The notes beneath the pieces were generated by a model. It was given only the letters and a program-made list of their open reading frames with translations, was not told the origin of the DNA and ran no database searches. Shown here piece after piece: positions 8,850 through 17,213 of a DNA stretch of 43,204 bases. Every line of letters starts with the position of its first letter. Positions within the stretch are counted from its first letter, which is position 1. The position numbers and the translations under genes are program-made. The DNA comes from Nitrospirota bacterium (GTDB lineage: Bacteria; Nitrospirota; Nitrospiria; Nitrospirales; Nitrospiraceae), in contig VBOL01000047.1 of NCBI GenBank assembly GCA_005887945.1, forward strand, positions 1-43,204, read 5' to 3'.

Positions 8850-9344
8850 CTAACGGAGGCGAGGAAGAAGGGCTGGCGCCGTGGCCCAGATGACATCGAT
8901 CACAGACCAGACGTAGGCGCGGGCCCGCTCCGGGTCGGTCTGCCAGTCCGGCATCACTTCGTGCAGATCAAAAATCGGCCGATCGTGGCCAAGACAGACC
9001 TGATTAAACAGGGGAACGTCACGTCCAAATTGCTCCCGAACGAAGACTTGGTGGTTTCGCCCCATTGCAATGACAAGGTCGGCAGCCTCGACCAGTTCCT
9101 TGGTGAGTTGTCGTTGGACGTGTGTGGTGGGATTAGCTCCCTTCTCGCGCAATCGGGACTGGACCCAGTCATGCACCGACTGAGGCTTGGCGTCGATCCC
9201 GGCCGAGCTAACGACGCAGGATCTGCCGGCGCCGAGTCTGGCCTTGAGCGCATACTCGGCAGTCACGCTCCGAAAAATGTTCCCCGTGCACACGAACAGG
9301 ACTGACTGAAGCTTCCCGCTCGATCGGTTCTCATCCCTCCCCAT
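8850..9344 (-). CDS. low-molecular-weight protein tyrosine phosphatase family protein
   Basis: 164 residues. The phosphate-binding loop C-X5-R-S is seen as VLFVCTGNIFRSVTAEY near residue 18, with a family-like DLVIAMGRNH strand later and the probable general-acid region MPDWQTDPERAR near the C-terminus. Members dephosphorylate tyrosine (or arginine) on proteins, or act as arsenate-reductase relatives; no arsenic genes are adjacent, so a regulatory phosphatase is more likely. ATG 9344 is preceded by a GGGGGGA ribosome-binding site. Divergent from ttcA, with 56 bases between starts. Confidence 0.85.
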   Translation of the reverse strand: MGRDENRSSGKLQSVLFVCTGNIFRSVTAEYALKARLGAGRSCVVSSAGIDAKPQSVHDWVQSRLREKGANPTTHVQRQLTKELVEAADLVIAMGRNHQVFVREQFGRDVPLFNQVCLGHDRPIFDLHEVMPDWQTDPERARAYVWSVIDVIWATAPALLPRLR

Positions 9345-9400
9345 GATCCCCCCGGTTGAAGATCGACAGCCGCGTTGCTGACCACGTAGAATGCCACCCT

Positions 9401-10294
9401 ATGTCACATTCGGCAAGCCCATCACGTCTATCCATAAAACTGGATGAAGCCACGGAACAGCTTCAAACCAAGCTGCTTCGCCTTGCTGGGGAAACCATTG
9501 GCGAGAATGGTCTCATCAAAGATGGCGACAAGATCATGGTCTGCCTATCAGGCGGGAAAGACAGTCATGCCCTACTAGACTTATTGCTGGTCTGGCAACG
9601 GCGTGCTCCGATTCACTTCGACCTTGTTGCGGTGAACTTGGATCAAAAGCAGCCCGGGTTACCTGATCATGTACTTCCCGACTATCTCTCACATATCGGA
9701 GTGCCATTCCCTATCGAGGAACGGGACACCTACTCAATCGTCAAGCGACTTATCCCTGAAGGGCAGACCACCTGTTCGCTCTGCTCCCGACTCCGTCGTG
9801 GCATCCTATATCGCGTCGCCACAGAATTGGGCGCGACCAAAATCGCATTGGGTCACCACCGCGATGACATTGTTGAAACCCTGTTTCTGAACTTGTTCTA
9901 TACCGCTAAGCTCAAGACGATGCCGCCGAAATTACGCCCAAAAGACGGCCGGCATTTGATCATTCGCCCGCTGGCCGCCGTGCGGGAGAACGATCTCGCT
10001 CGGTATGCGGAACTGCGCGCGTTTCCCATTACTCCCTGCGATCTCTGTGGCTCACAAGAGGATCTCAAGTGGAAAGAGGTGAAGAAGTTCTTGCGCAAAT
10101 CGGAACAACGGTCGCCTGGCTGTACAGACAGTATGTTCGCCGCCCGTCAAACGTGGCGCCGCCGCTTCTCCTGGATCGACAGCTGTTCGACTTCGTGGGT
10201 CTGCGCGCATCCGATCAGGGGGAGGAGCAGGAAGACGCTTGGTTGGATCAAGACCCTGCCCCACTCTCATGAGCCTTACAACTCTACCGAATAG
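9401..10294 (+). CDS. ttcA: tRNA 2-thiocytidine synthetase TtcA-like, C-terminus frameshifted
   Basis: Adenylates and thiolates cytidine 32 in tRNAs. The PP-loop [13 protein letters not shown] lies near residue 50. The Fe-S cysteine pairs appear as [12 protein letters not shown] (CxxC) and [11 protein letters not shown] (CxxC), with [16 protein letters not shown] between. After MFAAR (about 10145) the reading becomes unlike the family ([11 protein letters not shown]). The expected continuation [16 protein letters not shown] is found in the next frame and ends at a stop at 10272. One A missing from the run in cgtcaaacgtgg would explain this. The catalytic part is complete, so only the last 45 or so residues are altered as written. 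ATG 9401 is chosen as the last start before the family N-terminus; the ribosome-binding site is weak. Confidence 0.85.
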   Translation: MSHSASPSRLSIKLDEATEQLQTKLLRLAGETIGENGLIKDGDKIMVCLSGGKDSHALLDLLLVWQRRAPIHFDLVAVNLDQKQPGLPDHVLPDYLSHIGVPFPIEERDTYSIVKRLIPEGQTTCSLCSRLRRGILYRVATELGATKIALGHHRDDIVETLFLNLFYTAKLKTMPPKLRPKDGRHLIIRPLAAVRENDLARYAELRAFPITPCDLCGSQEDLKWKEVKKFLRKSEQRSPGCTDSMFAARQTWRRRFSWIDSCSTSWVCAHPIRGRSRKTLGWIKTLPHSHEPYNSTE

Positions 10295-10453
10295 AATGAA
10301 ATCAGCGGCATCTAGCGAGCATCCGGATATCGGCCCAATAATCGTGCAACCCCTGGCGAGTTCGCCATTGCGTTGAGCTCCGTAATTCGCTATACAAGAC
10401 CTCCTACTTTGGCCGACAGGTTGTGGTCCGTGACACACTATCCTGATTTCAAG

Positions 10454-11083
10454 ATGGTCGCTGAGCAACTGGTCCAAACAGCCCGGTGGGCGTCTCGTAT
10501 GGGCTGGGCTCCTGCTACAAGCACGAACTATAGTGTACGGTTACCGGACGACGCCGCCCCCGCATATTGCGCGATTACGAGTTCAGGAGTGGACAAAGGC
10601 ACGATTGAGGTCGAGCACATCCTTGCAGTCGACCAACATGGCAGGCCTATTGATGCAGACAGACTGAAACCTTCAGCCGAAACCCCCCTCCATCTGCTGC
10701 TCTATCGCACGATGGGAGCCGGAGCCGTGCTTCACACGCACTCACTCCCAGCAGCGTTGCTCTCGCAGCTGGCTCGCGATGAAGGACGCATACTGCTCTC
10801 TGGGTGGGAACTGCTGAAAGGGTTGAGCGGCATCGATACCCACGAAGTAGAAATCTCCTTGCCGGTCTTTCCGAACTCACAGAATATGCAGGCATTGTCG
10901 ACGCGCGTGGAACGGTCCCTTTCGAGGGAGCGGTCCTGTTATGGATTTTTGCTGGCAGGACACGGCCTCTATGCGTGGGGCAAGGATATCCCCGAGGCCA
11001 AACGACATCTCGAGGTCTTCGAATATCTTCTCCAATGCCAACGAGAGGTGACACTGCATGGCCACCCTGCGAATACCAGATAA
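10454..11083 (+). CDS. mtnB: methylthioribulose-1-phosphate dehydratase
   Basis: Class II aldolase/adducin-fold zinc enzyme of methionine salvage. It dehydrates 5-methylthioribulose-1-phosphate to the diketo compound used by MtnC. 209 residues from ATG 10454, matching the family length. Family blocks are GWAPATSTNYSVRL, ITSSGVDKG, KPSAETPLHLLLYR (catalytic Glu), VLHTHSLPA (zinc His pair) and LAGHGLYAWG (third zinc His). A TTG at 10373 would extend the protein by 27 residues; I prefer 10454 because homologues begin near MVAEQLVQTARWA, although no strong ribosome-binding site is visible. It overlaps mtnD by 26 bases and heads the mtnB-mtnD-mtnC operon. Confidence 0.92.
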   Translation: MVAEQLVQTARWASRMGWAPATSTNYSVRLPDDAAPAYCAITSSGVDKGTIEVEHILAVDQHGRPIDADRLKPSAETPLHLLLYRTMGAGAVLHTHSLPAALLSQLARDEGRILLSGWELLKGLSGIDTHEVEISLPVFPNSQNMQALSTRVERSLSRERSCYGFLLAGHGLYAWGKDIPEAKRHLEVFEYLLQCQREVTLHGHPANTR

Positions 11084-11585
11084 GAATGTGACCCTACGCG
11101 ATCCATCGGCCGTGCGGCAATTCCTCGATGTGCGAGGCATCGTCCATGAACGATGGTCTGCGGACAGAGACCTACCTTCCGGAGCCACGAACGAACACGT
11201 CCTCGCCGCTTACGACTACCTGCTCAAGCCCCTCATGGAAAAGAGCGGCTACCAGACGGCGGATGTGATCCGTGTCGATGGACACACGCCGAATCTGGAA
11301 GGGATTCGTGAAAAATTCATCCGGGAGCACACTCACCGCGAGGATGAAGTGCGTGTCTTTGTTGAAGGCCAAGGCCTTTTTTGGTTTCACAAGGAAGGGC
11401 GCGAGGATGAAGTCTTCGCTCTGCTGTGCGAGCAAGGCGATCTCATTTCTGTCCCGGCCAACACAAAGCACTGGTTCGACTTGGGCGCCTCCCCAAAGGT
11501 GCGCGCGATTCGTATCTTCACCGACCAAACCGGCTGGGTCCCTCACTATACGAATTCCGGAATCGATCAACGGTATCGCTGGTAA
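11058..11585 (+). CDS. mtnD: acireductone dioxygenase
   Basis: Oxidises 1,2-dihydroxy-3-keto-5-methylthiopentene to the keto-acid precursor of methionine (Fe form) or off-pathway products (Ni form). 175 residues, cupin fold. Metal ligands are visible in IREHTHREDEVRVFVEG (His-x-His and Glu) and in VPANTKHWFDLG (last His). It overlaps the end of mtnB by 26 bases in a different frame and is followed 7 bases later by mtnC, a tight operon. Start ATG 11058 lies inside mtnB after GAGAGGTGACACTGC, which provides a ribosome-binding site. Confidence 0.95.
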   Translation: MATLRIPDKNVTLRDPSAVRQFLDVRGIVHERWSADRDLPSGATNEHVLAAYDYLLKPLMEKSGYQTADVIRVDGHTPNLEGIREKFIREHTHREDEVRVFVEGQGLFWFHKEGREDEVFALLCEQGDLISVPANTKHWFDLGASPKVRAIRIFTDQTGWVPHYTNSGIDQRYRW

Positions 11586-11592
11586 CCGCCGC

Positions 11593-12282
11593 ATGGTTCG
11601 ATATGTCCTCATGGACATCGAAGGCACTGTCATTTCAGTGGCCTTTGTCCGCGAGATCCTCTTCCCGTTCGCAAAACACCGTCTCGCATCCTTCCTCCAT
11701 GAGCGTCGACACGACCCTGATGTGCTCCGATGGACCGCAATATGTCAGGATGCCGCTGAGCACGAATCAGGTACTCGCCCTGCGTACGAGGAGTTGTCCG
11801 TTATGCTCACTGGCTGGATCGATCAGGACCGAAAACTGGCCGGCCTTAAGGCGTTGCAAGGAATGATCTGGGATGAAGGCTATCGACAGCGGACGTTTGT
11901 GCCGGAACTGTATGGCGATGTCCTGCCGGCATTAACACAATGGCGGGTGCATGGCATCCGCCTGGGAATTTACTCGTCTGGTTCAGAACAGGCACAGCGG
12001 CTCCTCTTCGCGCACACCAACGCCGGAGATATGACGTCCTTGTTTGAGCACTTTTTCGATACCAGCGTTGGCGAGAAGCAGACAGCCTCCAGCTACCGCA
12101 AGATCAGTGAGCAGATCGGTCTGCCGCCCCAGCACATTCTCTTTCTGTCGGACGCGGAATGCGAACTCGATGCTGCAGCGTTGGTAGGATTCAGGACCGC
12201 TCACATCGTGCGGCCTGGAACCGTTGCGAGCACCCTCCATCCCACACATCCCGATCTCGCGCACCTTCTCCTCGAAGGATAG
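11593..12282 (+). CDS. mtnC: enolase-phosphatase E1
   Basis: HAD-superfamily bifunctional enzyme that enolises and then dephosphorylates 2,3-diketo-5-methylthiopentyl-1-phosphate, between MtnB and MtnD. 229 residues. The HAD aspartate motif has the MtnC form VLMDIEGTVISVAFV at the N-terminus; motif II is LGIYSSGSEQAQ, and motif III/IV is TSVGEKQTASSYRKI followed by ILFLSDAECELDAA. ATG 11593 (MVRYVLMDIEGT) is the family start. Last gene of mtnBDC; it converges with msrA after a 50-base gap that shows no strong hairpin. Confidence 0.94.
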   Translation: MVRYVLMDIEGTVISVAFVREILFPFAKHRLASFLHERRHDPDVLRWTAICQDAAEHESGTRPAYEELSVMLTGWIDQDRKLAGLKALQGMIWDEGYRQRTFVPELYGDVLPALTQWRVHGIRLGIYSSGSEQAQRLLFAHTNAGDMTSLFEHFFDTSVGEKQTASSYRKISEQIGLPPQHILFLSDAECELDAAALVGFRTAHIVRPGTVASTLHPTHPDLAHLLLEG

Positions 12283-12332
12283 ACCTGCTACTGACGAATT
12301 GTTCGGGATGCATCGAAAAACACTGGGCGAGG

Positions 12333-12896
12333 TTACGTCTTCAACTTCAACGCAAATTGCTTGCGAAACTTGACCACTTTCGGCCCAACTACGTCTGTAC
12401 AGTAGCCCTGGAAGGGATTCCGCACAAAATACTCCTGGTGATAGGGCTCGGCTTCGTACCAGGTTCCGGCTGGTTCGACTTGCGTCACAATAGGCATGGG
12501 ATACAGCCCCTCTTTGGTGATTGCCGCGATGACATCGTCCGCAATCTGCTTTTGTTCCGGAGTATGAAAGAAAATGGCCGAGCGGTATTGTGTGCCGACA
12601 TCGTTCCCCTGCCGATTGAGGGTCGTAGGATCGTGGATAACAAAAAACACTTCGAGCAACTCTCGATAGCTGACGACGGCGGGATCGAACGTGATACGGA
12701 CCGCTTCTGCGTGACCAGTCGTGCCGCTACATACAGCTTCATACGTCGGATGATCTACCTGACCGCCAATGTAGCCGGACTCGACTGCGGCTACACCCTT
12801 CATTTGGTCATAGACCGCTTCGAGGCACCAAAAGCAACCGCCGCCTACGGTTGCAATGCTGAATCCAGTCTGCGCTGGAGATACGGTTTGTCTCAT
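12333..12896 (-). CDS. msrA: peptide methionine (S)-S-oxide reductase
   Basis: Repairs oxidised methionine (S form) in proteins and free amino acid. 187 residues. The signature GGGCFWCLEAVYDQMKGV has the catalytic cysteine at residue 21. Also seen are the GYIGG, YEAVCSGTTGHAEAVRI and IFFHTPEQ family blocks, and YHQEYFVRNPFQGYC near the C-terminus with a candidate resolving cysteine. No MsrB domain is fused and no signal peptide is present, so it is probably cytoplasmic. It converges with mtnC. The 204 bases between it and the PilZ gene contain only an open frame I could not support as a gene. Confidence 0.95.
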   Translation of the reverse strand: MRQTVSPAQTGFSIATVGGGCFWCLEAVYDQMKGVAAVESGYIGGQVDHPTYEAVCSGTTGHAEAVRITFDPAVVSYRELLEVFFVIHDPTTLNRQGNDVGTQYRSAIFFHTPEQKQIADDVIAAITKEGLYPMPIVTQVEPAGTWYEAEPYHQEYFVRNPFQGYCTDVVGPKVVKFRKQFALKLKT

Positions 12897-13100
12897 ACGA
12901 GTGCAGATATCTGATTACTTGGACAGAGAATGAGTCATGATAGGCTCCATTCTCTTCCGGATAGTCCTCTGCCTTATACCATGGAGCGGCACGAGGCTGC
13001 CAATAGGGTTCTTGAACGAGCGCGGGCTCACTACAACTAAGATTTAGGCGGGTATCCAAACCGTCTGGCGATAAAGGAAGAAATGGAGGAATGAGAACGG

Positions 13101-13420
13101 CTACGCCTGAAGTTCTTCGTTGAGACTGGCAATGACCTGCTTGAGTTTCGCCTCTTCATCAGGCTGGATCTTCATGAACTGGATCCCAAATGTATTGGCC
13201 TTGACCCAGCGCACTTGGGCTTCGTCTATCCGCAAGGGCCAGTCAAGCCCTGGAACATAGATGCGGCACTCAAATGAAACCCCTACGACAACCGGGAAAT
13301 CCGTTTCGATCATACAGCCGCCGGTAGAGAGATCCAGCGTCCGACCGGAGGCTCCTTTTCGATCATGCGAGGCTGAGAATGCCTCTTACTTGAGTCCCAC
13401 AGATTCTTCACAAAACTCAT
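13101..13420 (-). pseudogene. PilZ domain protein, frameshifted near the N-terminus
   Basis: Short PilZ protein, a c-di-GMP receptor fold. ATG 13420 has a near-perfect ribosome-binding site (GGGAGGAG) and encodes MSFVKNLWDSSKRHSQPRM, but that frame ends at a TGA near 13310. The PilZ core GRTLDLSTGGCMIETDFPVV, with the DxSxxG motif, lies in another frame from about 13350. It continues through ECRIYVPGLDWPLR and VRWVKANTFGIQFMKI to the stop at 13101. One lost base around 13353-13365 (the AAAAGGAGCC stretch) would restore a roughly 105-residue protein. The core could be translated alone only from ATG 13313, which would cut off the DxSxxG motif. Confidence 0.75.
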
Positions 13421-13445
13421 GCCTACTCCTCCCTCATCAAACAAT

Positions 13446-13479
13446 GAGCCCCAGGCCCTATTAAGAGGCACCGGGGCTC
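13446..13479 (-). terminator. hairpin downstream of pal
   Basis: GAGCCCC (13446-13452) pairs with GGGGCTC (13473-13479) around a 20-base loop, just after the pal stop. On the minus strand it is followed by a short T-containing stretch (ATTGTTTG). A plausible but not strong terminator for pal. Confidence 0.45.
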
Positions 13480-13501
13480 CTCAAAGCTGCGAATCGTTAG
13501 A

Positions 13502-14116
13502 TTACTTCTTCATTTTCAACAATACGTGCCCGCGGCGGTTCTGTTGATAGCAGGATTCATTAGAATCCGTACAGAAAGGACGCGCCTTGCCATACGACAC
13601 GATCGCCACCTGCTTGGGGGCTACACCCGACTCAACCAGATAGCTGCGCGCAGCCTTGGCTCGCTTATCCCCCAACACGATGTTGTAGTCGGCCGTCCCC
13701 CGTTCGTCACAGTGACCCTCGATTTTCATCACTGCTCCAGGATGGTCCTTCAGCCACTGTGCGTCGCCGTTCAATGCCTCCATTCCGGCATCTGAAAGGT
13801 TCCACTGATCATATCCAAAAAATACGTCCAGCAAGCCGGCTTCGATGGCCGCTTTTTCTTCTTTGGTTATTTCCGCACGCTGACGGGCACTCATCCCAGA
13901 GGGTGAAAGGGAGACGATATCGCCACCCTTCCCCAGACGCTCTTCTGAGGGATTCTGAGAGAAACCACTGAGCCCTCTCTCTTGACCACCCTTTTGTGCA
14001 GACCCTGCTCCAGTCTCTCCATCGGACTGCAGCCATTTCATGCTACAACCCTGACCAACCAACAGGGCGAGCCCCATCGCTGCCACGATACCTGTTTTCA
14101 TTGGACTTCCGATCAT
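13502..14116 (-). CDS. pal: peptidoglycan-associated lipoprotein
   Basis: Outer-membrane lipoprotein of the Tol-Pal system that binds peptidoglycan. 204 residues from ATG 14116, which has a GGGAG ribosome-binding site. The signal peptide MKTGIVAAMGLALLVGQGC ends at a cysteine; the lipobox (VGQGC) is not canonical. After a low-complexity linker comes the OmpA-like domain: FFGYDQWNLSDAG, IEGHCDERGTADYN (the peptidoglycan-binding NxxL-type region follows as NIVLGDKRAKAARSYL) and VSYGKARP. tolB and tolQRA are not in the window. The same minus strand carries two small genes upstream. Confidence 0.92.
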   Translation of the reverse strand: MIGSPMKTGIVAAMGLALLVGQGCSMKWLQSDGETGAGSAQKGGQERGLSGFSQNPSEERLGKGGDIVSLSPSGMSARQRAEITKEEKAAIEAGLLDVFFGYDQWNLSDAGMEALNGDAQWLKDHPGAVMKIEGHCDERGTADYNIVLGDKRAKAARSYLVESGVAPKQVAIVSYGKARPFCTDSNESCYQQNRRGHVLLKMKK

Positions 14117-14327
14117 GATTTTTCTCCCATTTTGAAATAACAATTCGCCTGTGTACATGAAATATAGCACTTGAATGAAAAGTTGAGGCTCTCCTGCAGC
14201 TCGTAGCCATTTCGCTTGAATTGTCAGGCTGTTGTAGACGGCTCTTAACTTGAGGACGGAGCGGTAGGTACGGGAGCAGGCACCCCTCTGTGATCAATCG
14301 CGAAAGAGGGACCAGAGAGGAAACAGT

Positions 14328-14474
14328 TTAGAATTGGGCTGGTTTGCGATCAGCCCATCGAGCTGGACGCATCACGGTGCTTAACGCGGCCACAGCACAA
14401 ATAAAAGCCAACATGGCCAAACCCACCATCAAAAGAAAACCAGCCCGGACGTCATGGAGGACTACATGATTCAT
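14328..14474 (-). CDS. small single-span membrane protein
   Basis: 48 residues, starting MNHVVLHDVRAGFLLMVGL and continuing as a hydrophobic helix (AMLAFICAVAALSTVM) to a basic tail ending RKPAQF. ATG 14474 is preceded by AAGAGGAGGGG at about 8 bases, one of the strongest ribosome-binding sites in the window, which argues that this short frame is real. It lies 30 bases downstream of the 46-residue zinc-ribbon gene. Not recognised; no function proposed. Confidence 0.65.
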   Translation of the reverse strand: MNHVVLHDVRAGFLLMVGLAMLAFICAVAALSTVMRPARWADRKPAQF

Positions 14475-14504
14475 GATAAGCCCCTCCTCTTGGTGACTGT
14501 GCTC

Positions 14505-14645
14505 TTATCCACTCAGCCATCCGCAAGAACAGACCCAGGGTGCCGTGGGATCCTGCTTTGTCAACCAACGGCCACAGCAGGGGCAGTGCCTTGTCCAGGC
14601 CTGCCGCTGCCCGCGACCTGCGGGCTTCCCGCTAGAAAGTCTCAC
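14505..14645 (-). CDS. small zinc-ribbon protein
   Basis: 46 residues from GTG 14645. Two cysteine pairs, TRHCPCCGRWLT and PWVCSCGWLSG, form a CxxC...CxC-type zinc ribbon at the C-terminus, after a basic N-terminal part (SSGKPAGRGQRQAW). The spacing and Trp/Gly around the cysteines are what a rubredoxin- or zinc-ribbon-like fold needs. A weak AGGCAAG lies upstream of the GTG. It is followed closely by the 48-residue membrane protein, suggesting a two-gene unit upstream of pal. Family not recognised. Confidence 0.55.
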   Translation of the reverse strand: MRLSSGKPAGRGQRQAWTRHCPCCGRWLTKQDPTAPWVCSCGWLSG

Positions 14646-14836
14646 ACGATCTTGCCTATAGCATAGCACCATTCAGCCACCCCGTGGACCCTACTTCTTG
14701 TTGTAAGAATATTGCTGGAGACACGAGGAATCTATGCAGCTTTGGTGGGGGGATGCCCCTCTCAAAAGGGCCAGGCAGATCAGTTATAAGCTACTGATAC
14801 TTCAATGATTCCATCCTTAGGCTTCAGCGGATGGAG

Positions 14837-14912
14837 TGGTACGCCCGGAGGGACTTGAACCCCCAACCCTCGGATCCGAAGTCCGATGCTCTATCCATTG
14901 AGCTACGGGCGC
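14837..14912 (-). tRNA. tRNA-Arg (anticodon UCG)
   Basis: On the minus strand the acceptor strand GCGCCCG pairs with CGGGCGT. The D arm is GCTCAATGGATAGAGC. The anticodon stem TCGGA/TCCGA encloses the loop CTTCGGA, giving anticodon TCG. The T arm contains GTTCAAGT. The discriminator A and CCA end are encoded (14837-14839). The anticodon UCG reads CGA and probably other CGN codons. A consensus -35 (TTGACA, complement at 14946-14951) lies upstream, but no good -10 follows. It is downstream of aroK on the same strand. Confidence 0.96.
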
Positions 14913-15008
14913 ATTCGGCTACTTCAAACACTTCTAATGAGACCATGTCAAGAACGGGACAACGGCACAGACTCATCCTGACATGACAGGGGCAATGATC
15001 GAGCACCC

Positions 15009-15509
15009 TCACACCAGCGTGAGCATCGTCTCTACCAGTTGATTGATCGATCGATTATCGGTCTCGATGACGTGATCAGCGGCAGCTTGATATTTAGGCA
15101 TCCGCTCCTGCAATACGTCCTGAATTTCATCGACGAACGACTTGGTCCCCGTCAACGAGGGGCGCTGATTGTCACTGCCGATTCGTTTCACGATCGTCTC
15201 GACAGAGGCCGTCAGCCAAAATGCGGTGCCATTCTTCTTCAATGCTTCGATATTCTGTGGGCGAAGTATGGCCCCACCGCCGGTATCAATTACGAGGTGG
15301 TCACGACTGGAGAGTTCCTGACAGATATCAGACTCCAAATCGCGAAAGTAGTCCCATCCCTGTTGGGCGACGATCTCCGGAATCGCACGTTGCGCACGTT
15401 TGACAATCTCCGCATCGGTTGACACGAGTTCTCGTCCCAATCTCGCCGCAAGCAGCCTGCCCACGGCGCTTTTGCCGGTCCCCCGATAGCCAATCAGCAC
15501 GATATTCAC
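15009..15509 (-). CDS. aroK: shikimate kinase
   Basis: Phosphorylates shikimate at the 3-hydroxyl with ATP. 166 residues. The Walker A is GYRGTGKSAVGRLLA; STDAEIVKRA carries the shikimate-binding aspartate, DTGGGAILRP the Walker-B-like GGG motif, and RIGSDNQRPSL the lid arginine. ATG 15509 overlaps the aroE stop by 4 bases (ATGA), so expression is coupled to aroE. The rest of the shikimate genes in this window sit some 20 kb away in the pheA-aroA cluster. Confidence 0.95.
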   Translation of the reverse strand: MNIVLIGYRGTGKSAVGRLLAARLGRELVSTDAEIVKRAQRAIPEIVAQQGWDYFRDLESDICQELSSRDHLVIDTGGGAILRPQNIEALKKNGTAFWLTASVETIVKRIGSDNQRPSLTGTKSFVDEIQDVLQERMPKYQAAADHVIETDNRSINQLVETMLTLV

Positions 15510-16360
15510 GAGAAGTGGGACTCCAAGACGGCGCGCATGACGTCAGTTGGAGCGGCCTGATTGGTCCAGAGTTCGAATTGCGCCGCGGCTTGATGCAGGA
15601 ACATCTCGAGCCCGGGAATCGTGCGACAGCCTGCCGCCTTGGCATCCTTCAGCAACCGGGTATCTCGAGGGTTGTAGACGATATCCATGACCGTCAGTCC
15701 TGCATGGAGCAGCGTCGCTGGCACAGAGGTCTCGTTCACTTTAGGTGACATGCCCATTGGTGTGCAATGGATCAGCACATGAGAATCCGGGAGAACCTTT
15801 CGCAACGTACCCTCATCAAGAGGCGATTCCTGCACGATCATCCCTGTCTTCGATTGGAGATCTCGGGCCAAGGCTGTGCGTTCCTGGTCATCGATTCCTA
15901 GTATGGTCAAGCGATCGATCCCAGCCTCTGTCCCGAGCGCGAAGGCAATTGCGCGAGCAGCGCCTCCGGACCCCAACATGATTATTTGACGCCCTTTCAA
16001 GGCAACCGCGCCCTCACAAAGCGCGCGCAAGGCGCCGGTCGCATCGGTGTTATAACCTGTGAGGGTCCCGCCCGCAGCCACAATGGTATTGATCGCGCCG
16101 ATATGACGTGCGGTCGGCTCGACAGAGTCAAGAAACGGAATGGCCGCCACCTTGTGGGGGATGGTCACGCTGGCGCCGCGAAAGTTTCCCAGGGCGCGAA
16201 GACCCTTGATCGAATCGCCAATCGCTTCCACGCGGAACGCCAGATATACGAAGTTAAGCCCGAGTTTCTGAAACGCGGCATTGTGAATCGCGGGGGAGAG
16301 CGAATGCTCGACTGGATTGCCGATTACGCCGCAGAACTGAGTATGAGCGTTGATTTCCAT
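15506..16360 (-). CDS. aroE: shikimate 5-dehydrogenase
   Basis: NADPH-dependent reduction of 3-dehydroshikimate. 284 residues from ATG 16360 (MEINAHTQFCGVIGNPVEHS). The substrate motif NPVEHSLSP, the catalytic lysine in GASVTIPHKVAAIPF, the second substrate block GYNTDATG, the nucleotide-binding GSGGAARAIAFAL and the C-terminal PGLEMFLHQAAAQFELWT are all in place. An upstream start at 16453 would add 31 unrelated residues. Coupled to aroK by a 4-base overlap. Confidence 0.95.
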   Translation of the reverse strand: MEINAHTQFCGVIGNPVEHSLSPAIHNAAFQKLGLNFVYLAFRVEAIGDSIKGLRALGNFRGASVTIPHKVAAIPFLDSVEPTARHIGAINTIVAAGGTLTGYNTDATGALRALCEGAVALKGRQIIMLGSGGAARAIAFALGTEAGIDRLTILGIDDQERTALARDLQSKTGMIVQESPLDEGTLRKVLPDSHVLIHCTPMGMSPKVNETSVPATLLHAGLTVMDIVYNPRDTRLLKDAKAAGCRTIPGLEMFLHQAAAQFELWTNQAAPTDVMRAVLESHFS

Positions 16361-16457
16361 AGGTTCGAGAAGTCGCGACTGCTGTATGATCTTGGGGCCC
16401 ACTGATATGCACCCATCGCCGCGGCGGTAGCATTCACCATTCGCATGGGACACCTTC

Positions 16458-17213
16458 TCACGAGATGGTCATCCCTCCATCGATAGGAAAGGTCCCGCCT
16501 GTGACCCAGTCTGCCTCGTCGGAGGCCAGATAGAGGACCATAGTGGCCACCTCTTCTGGTTTCCCGGCTCGACGGATAGGATAGTGCGACAGAATGGGGT
16601 CCAGTTGTTCGGGGTGGCTCATCAGCGGAGCGGCCATTGGCGTATCGATGAGTCCAGGATTCACCACGTTGCAGCGAATGCCTTCCTTGGCGTAGTCGAC
16701 CGCGAGTGCACTGGTCACGGCATCGAGCGCCCCCTTGGAGGCAGCATAGGCTGGCAATGTGGGAAGTCCGACTAGGCTCGCGATTGAGGAGATATTGACG
16801 ATCGCTCCCTTCCCCTGCTTCAACATCTGCGGCAGAACGGCTCGCGTCATGCGGAACACCCCGGTCAGGTTGACGTCGAGGACGTGCGCCCAGGTCGCAT
16901 CATCGATCTCATGCAGGCGTTTCCCAAAGTCCCCTACTCCGGCATTGTTGACGAGGATATCGAGCCGCCCGAACTGCTGTACAGTCCGGCGCACCGTCTC
17001 CTGGACATGGGGTTCATCGATGACCGATCCGGCAACGGCGAAGACCTTACCATGCTCCCTTACAATGTCGCTCACAACCCGGTCCAGCTCCCCTTGACGT
17101 CTCCCCGTGATCACGACCAATGCCCCTTCGCGCGCAAAGGTCTTCGCGATCGCTTCACCGATACCCGCGTTGCCTCCCGTGACGATCGCGACCTTTCCGC
17201 GCAACCGATTCAT
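16458..17213 (-). CDS. short-chain dehydrogenase/reductase (FabG-like)
   Basis: 251-residue classical SDR. The cofactor motif is VAIVTGGNAGIGEAIAK (TGxxxGIG). NNAGVGDFG is the structural NNAG, NISSIASLVG supplies the catalytic serine, and YAASKGALDAVT carries the YxxxK pair. VNPGLIDTPM and the C-terminal WVTGGTFPIDGGMTIS are typical. The arginine at TGRRQGEL suggests NADP(H) preference. Substrate unknown. Its ATG overlaps the trmI stop (17210-17213), so it is probably co-translated with the tRNA methyltransferase, an unexpected pairing with no obvious functional link. Confidence 0.85.
   Translation of the reverse strand: MNRLRGKVAIVTGGNAGIGEAIAKTFAREGALVVITGRRQGELDRVVSDIVREHGKVFAVAGSVIDEPHVQETVRRTVQQFGRLDILVNNAGVGDFGKRLHEIDDATWAHVLDVNLTGVFRMTRAVLPQMLKQGKGAIVNISSIASLVGLPTLPAYAASKGALDAVTSALAVDYAKEGIRCNVVNPGLIDTPMAAPLMSHPEQLDPILSHYPIRRAGKPEEVATMVLYLASDEADWVTGGTFPIDGGMTIS

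Noticed and set aside
10295-10453. Possible SAM or other riboswitch ahead of the methionine-salvage operon
   Set aside because: I could not find a conserved aptamer core or a terminator/antiterminator pair in this short leader.
12808-13100. Minus-strand open frame between msrA and the PilZ gene (with EPYWQPRAAPWYKAEDYPEE)
   Set aside because: Composition is protein-like and the frame is open from near the PilZ stop, but it has no good start or ribosome-binding site and runs into msrA out of phase. Not supported as a gene; worth a BLASTX search.
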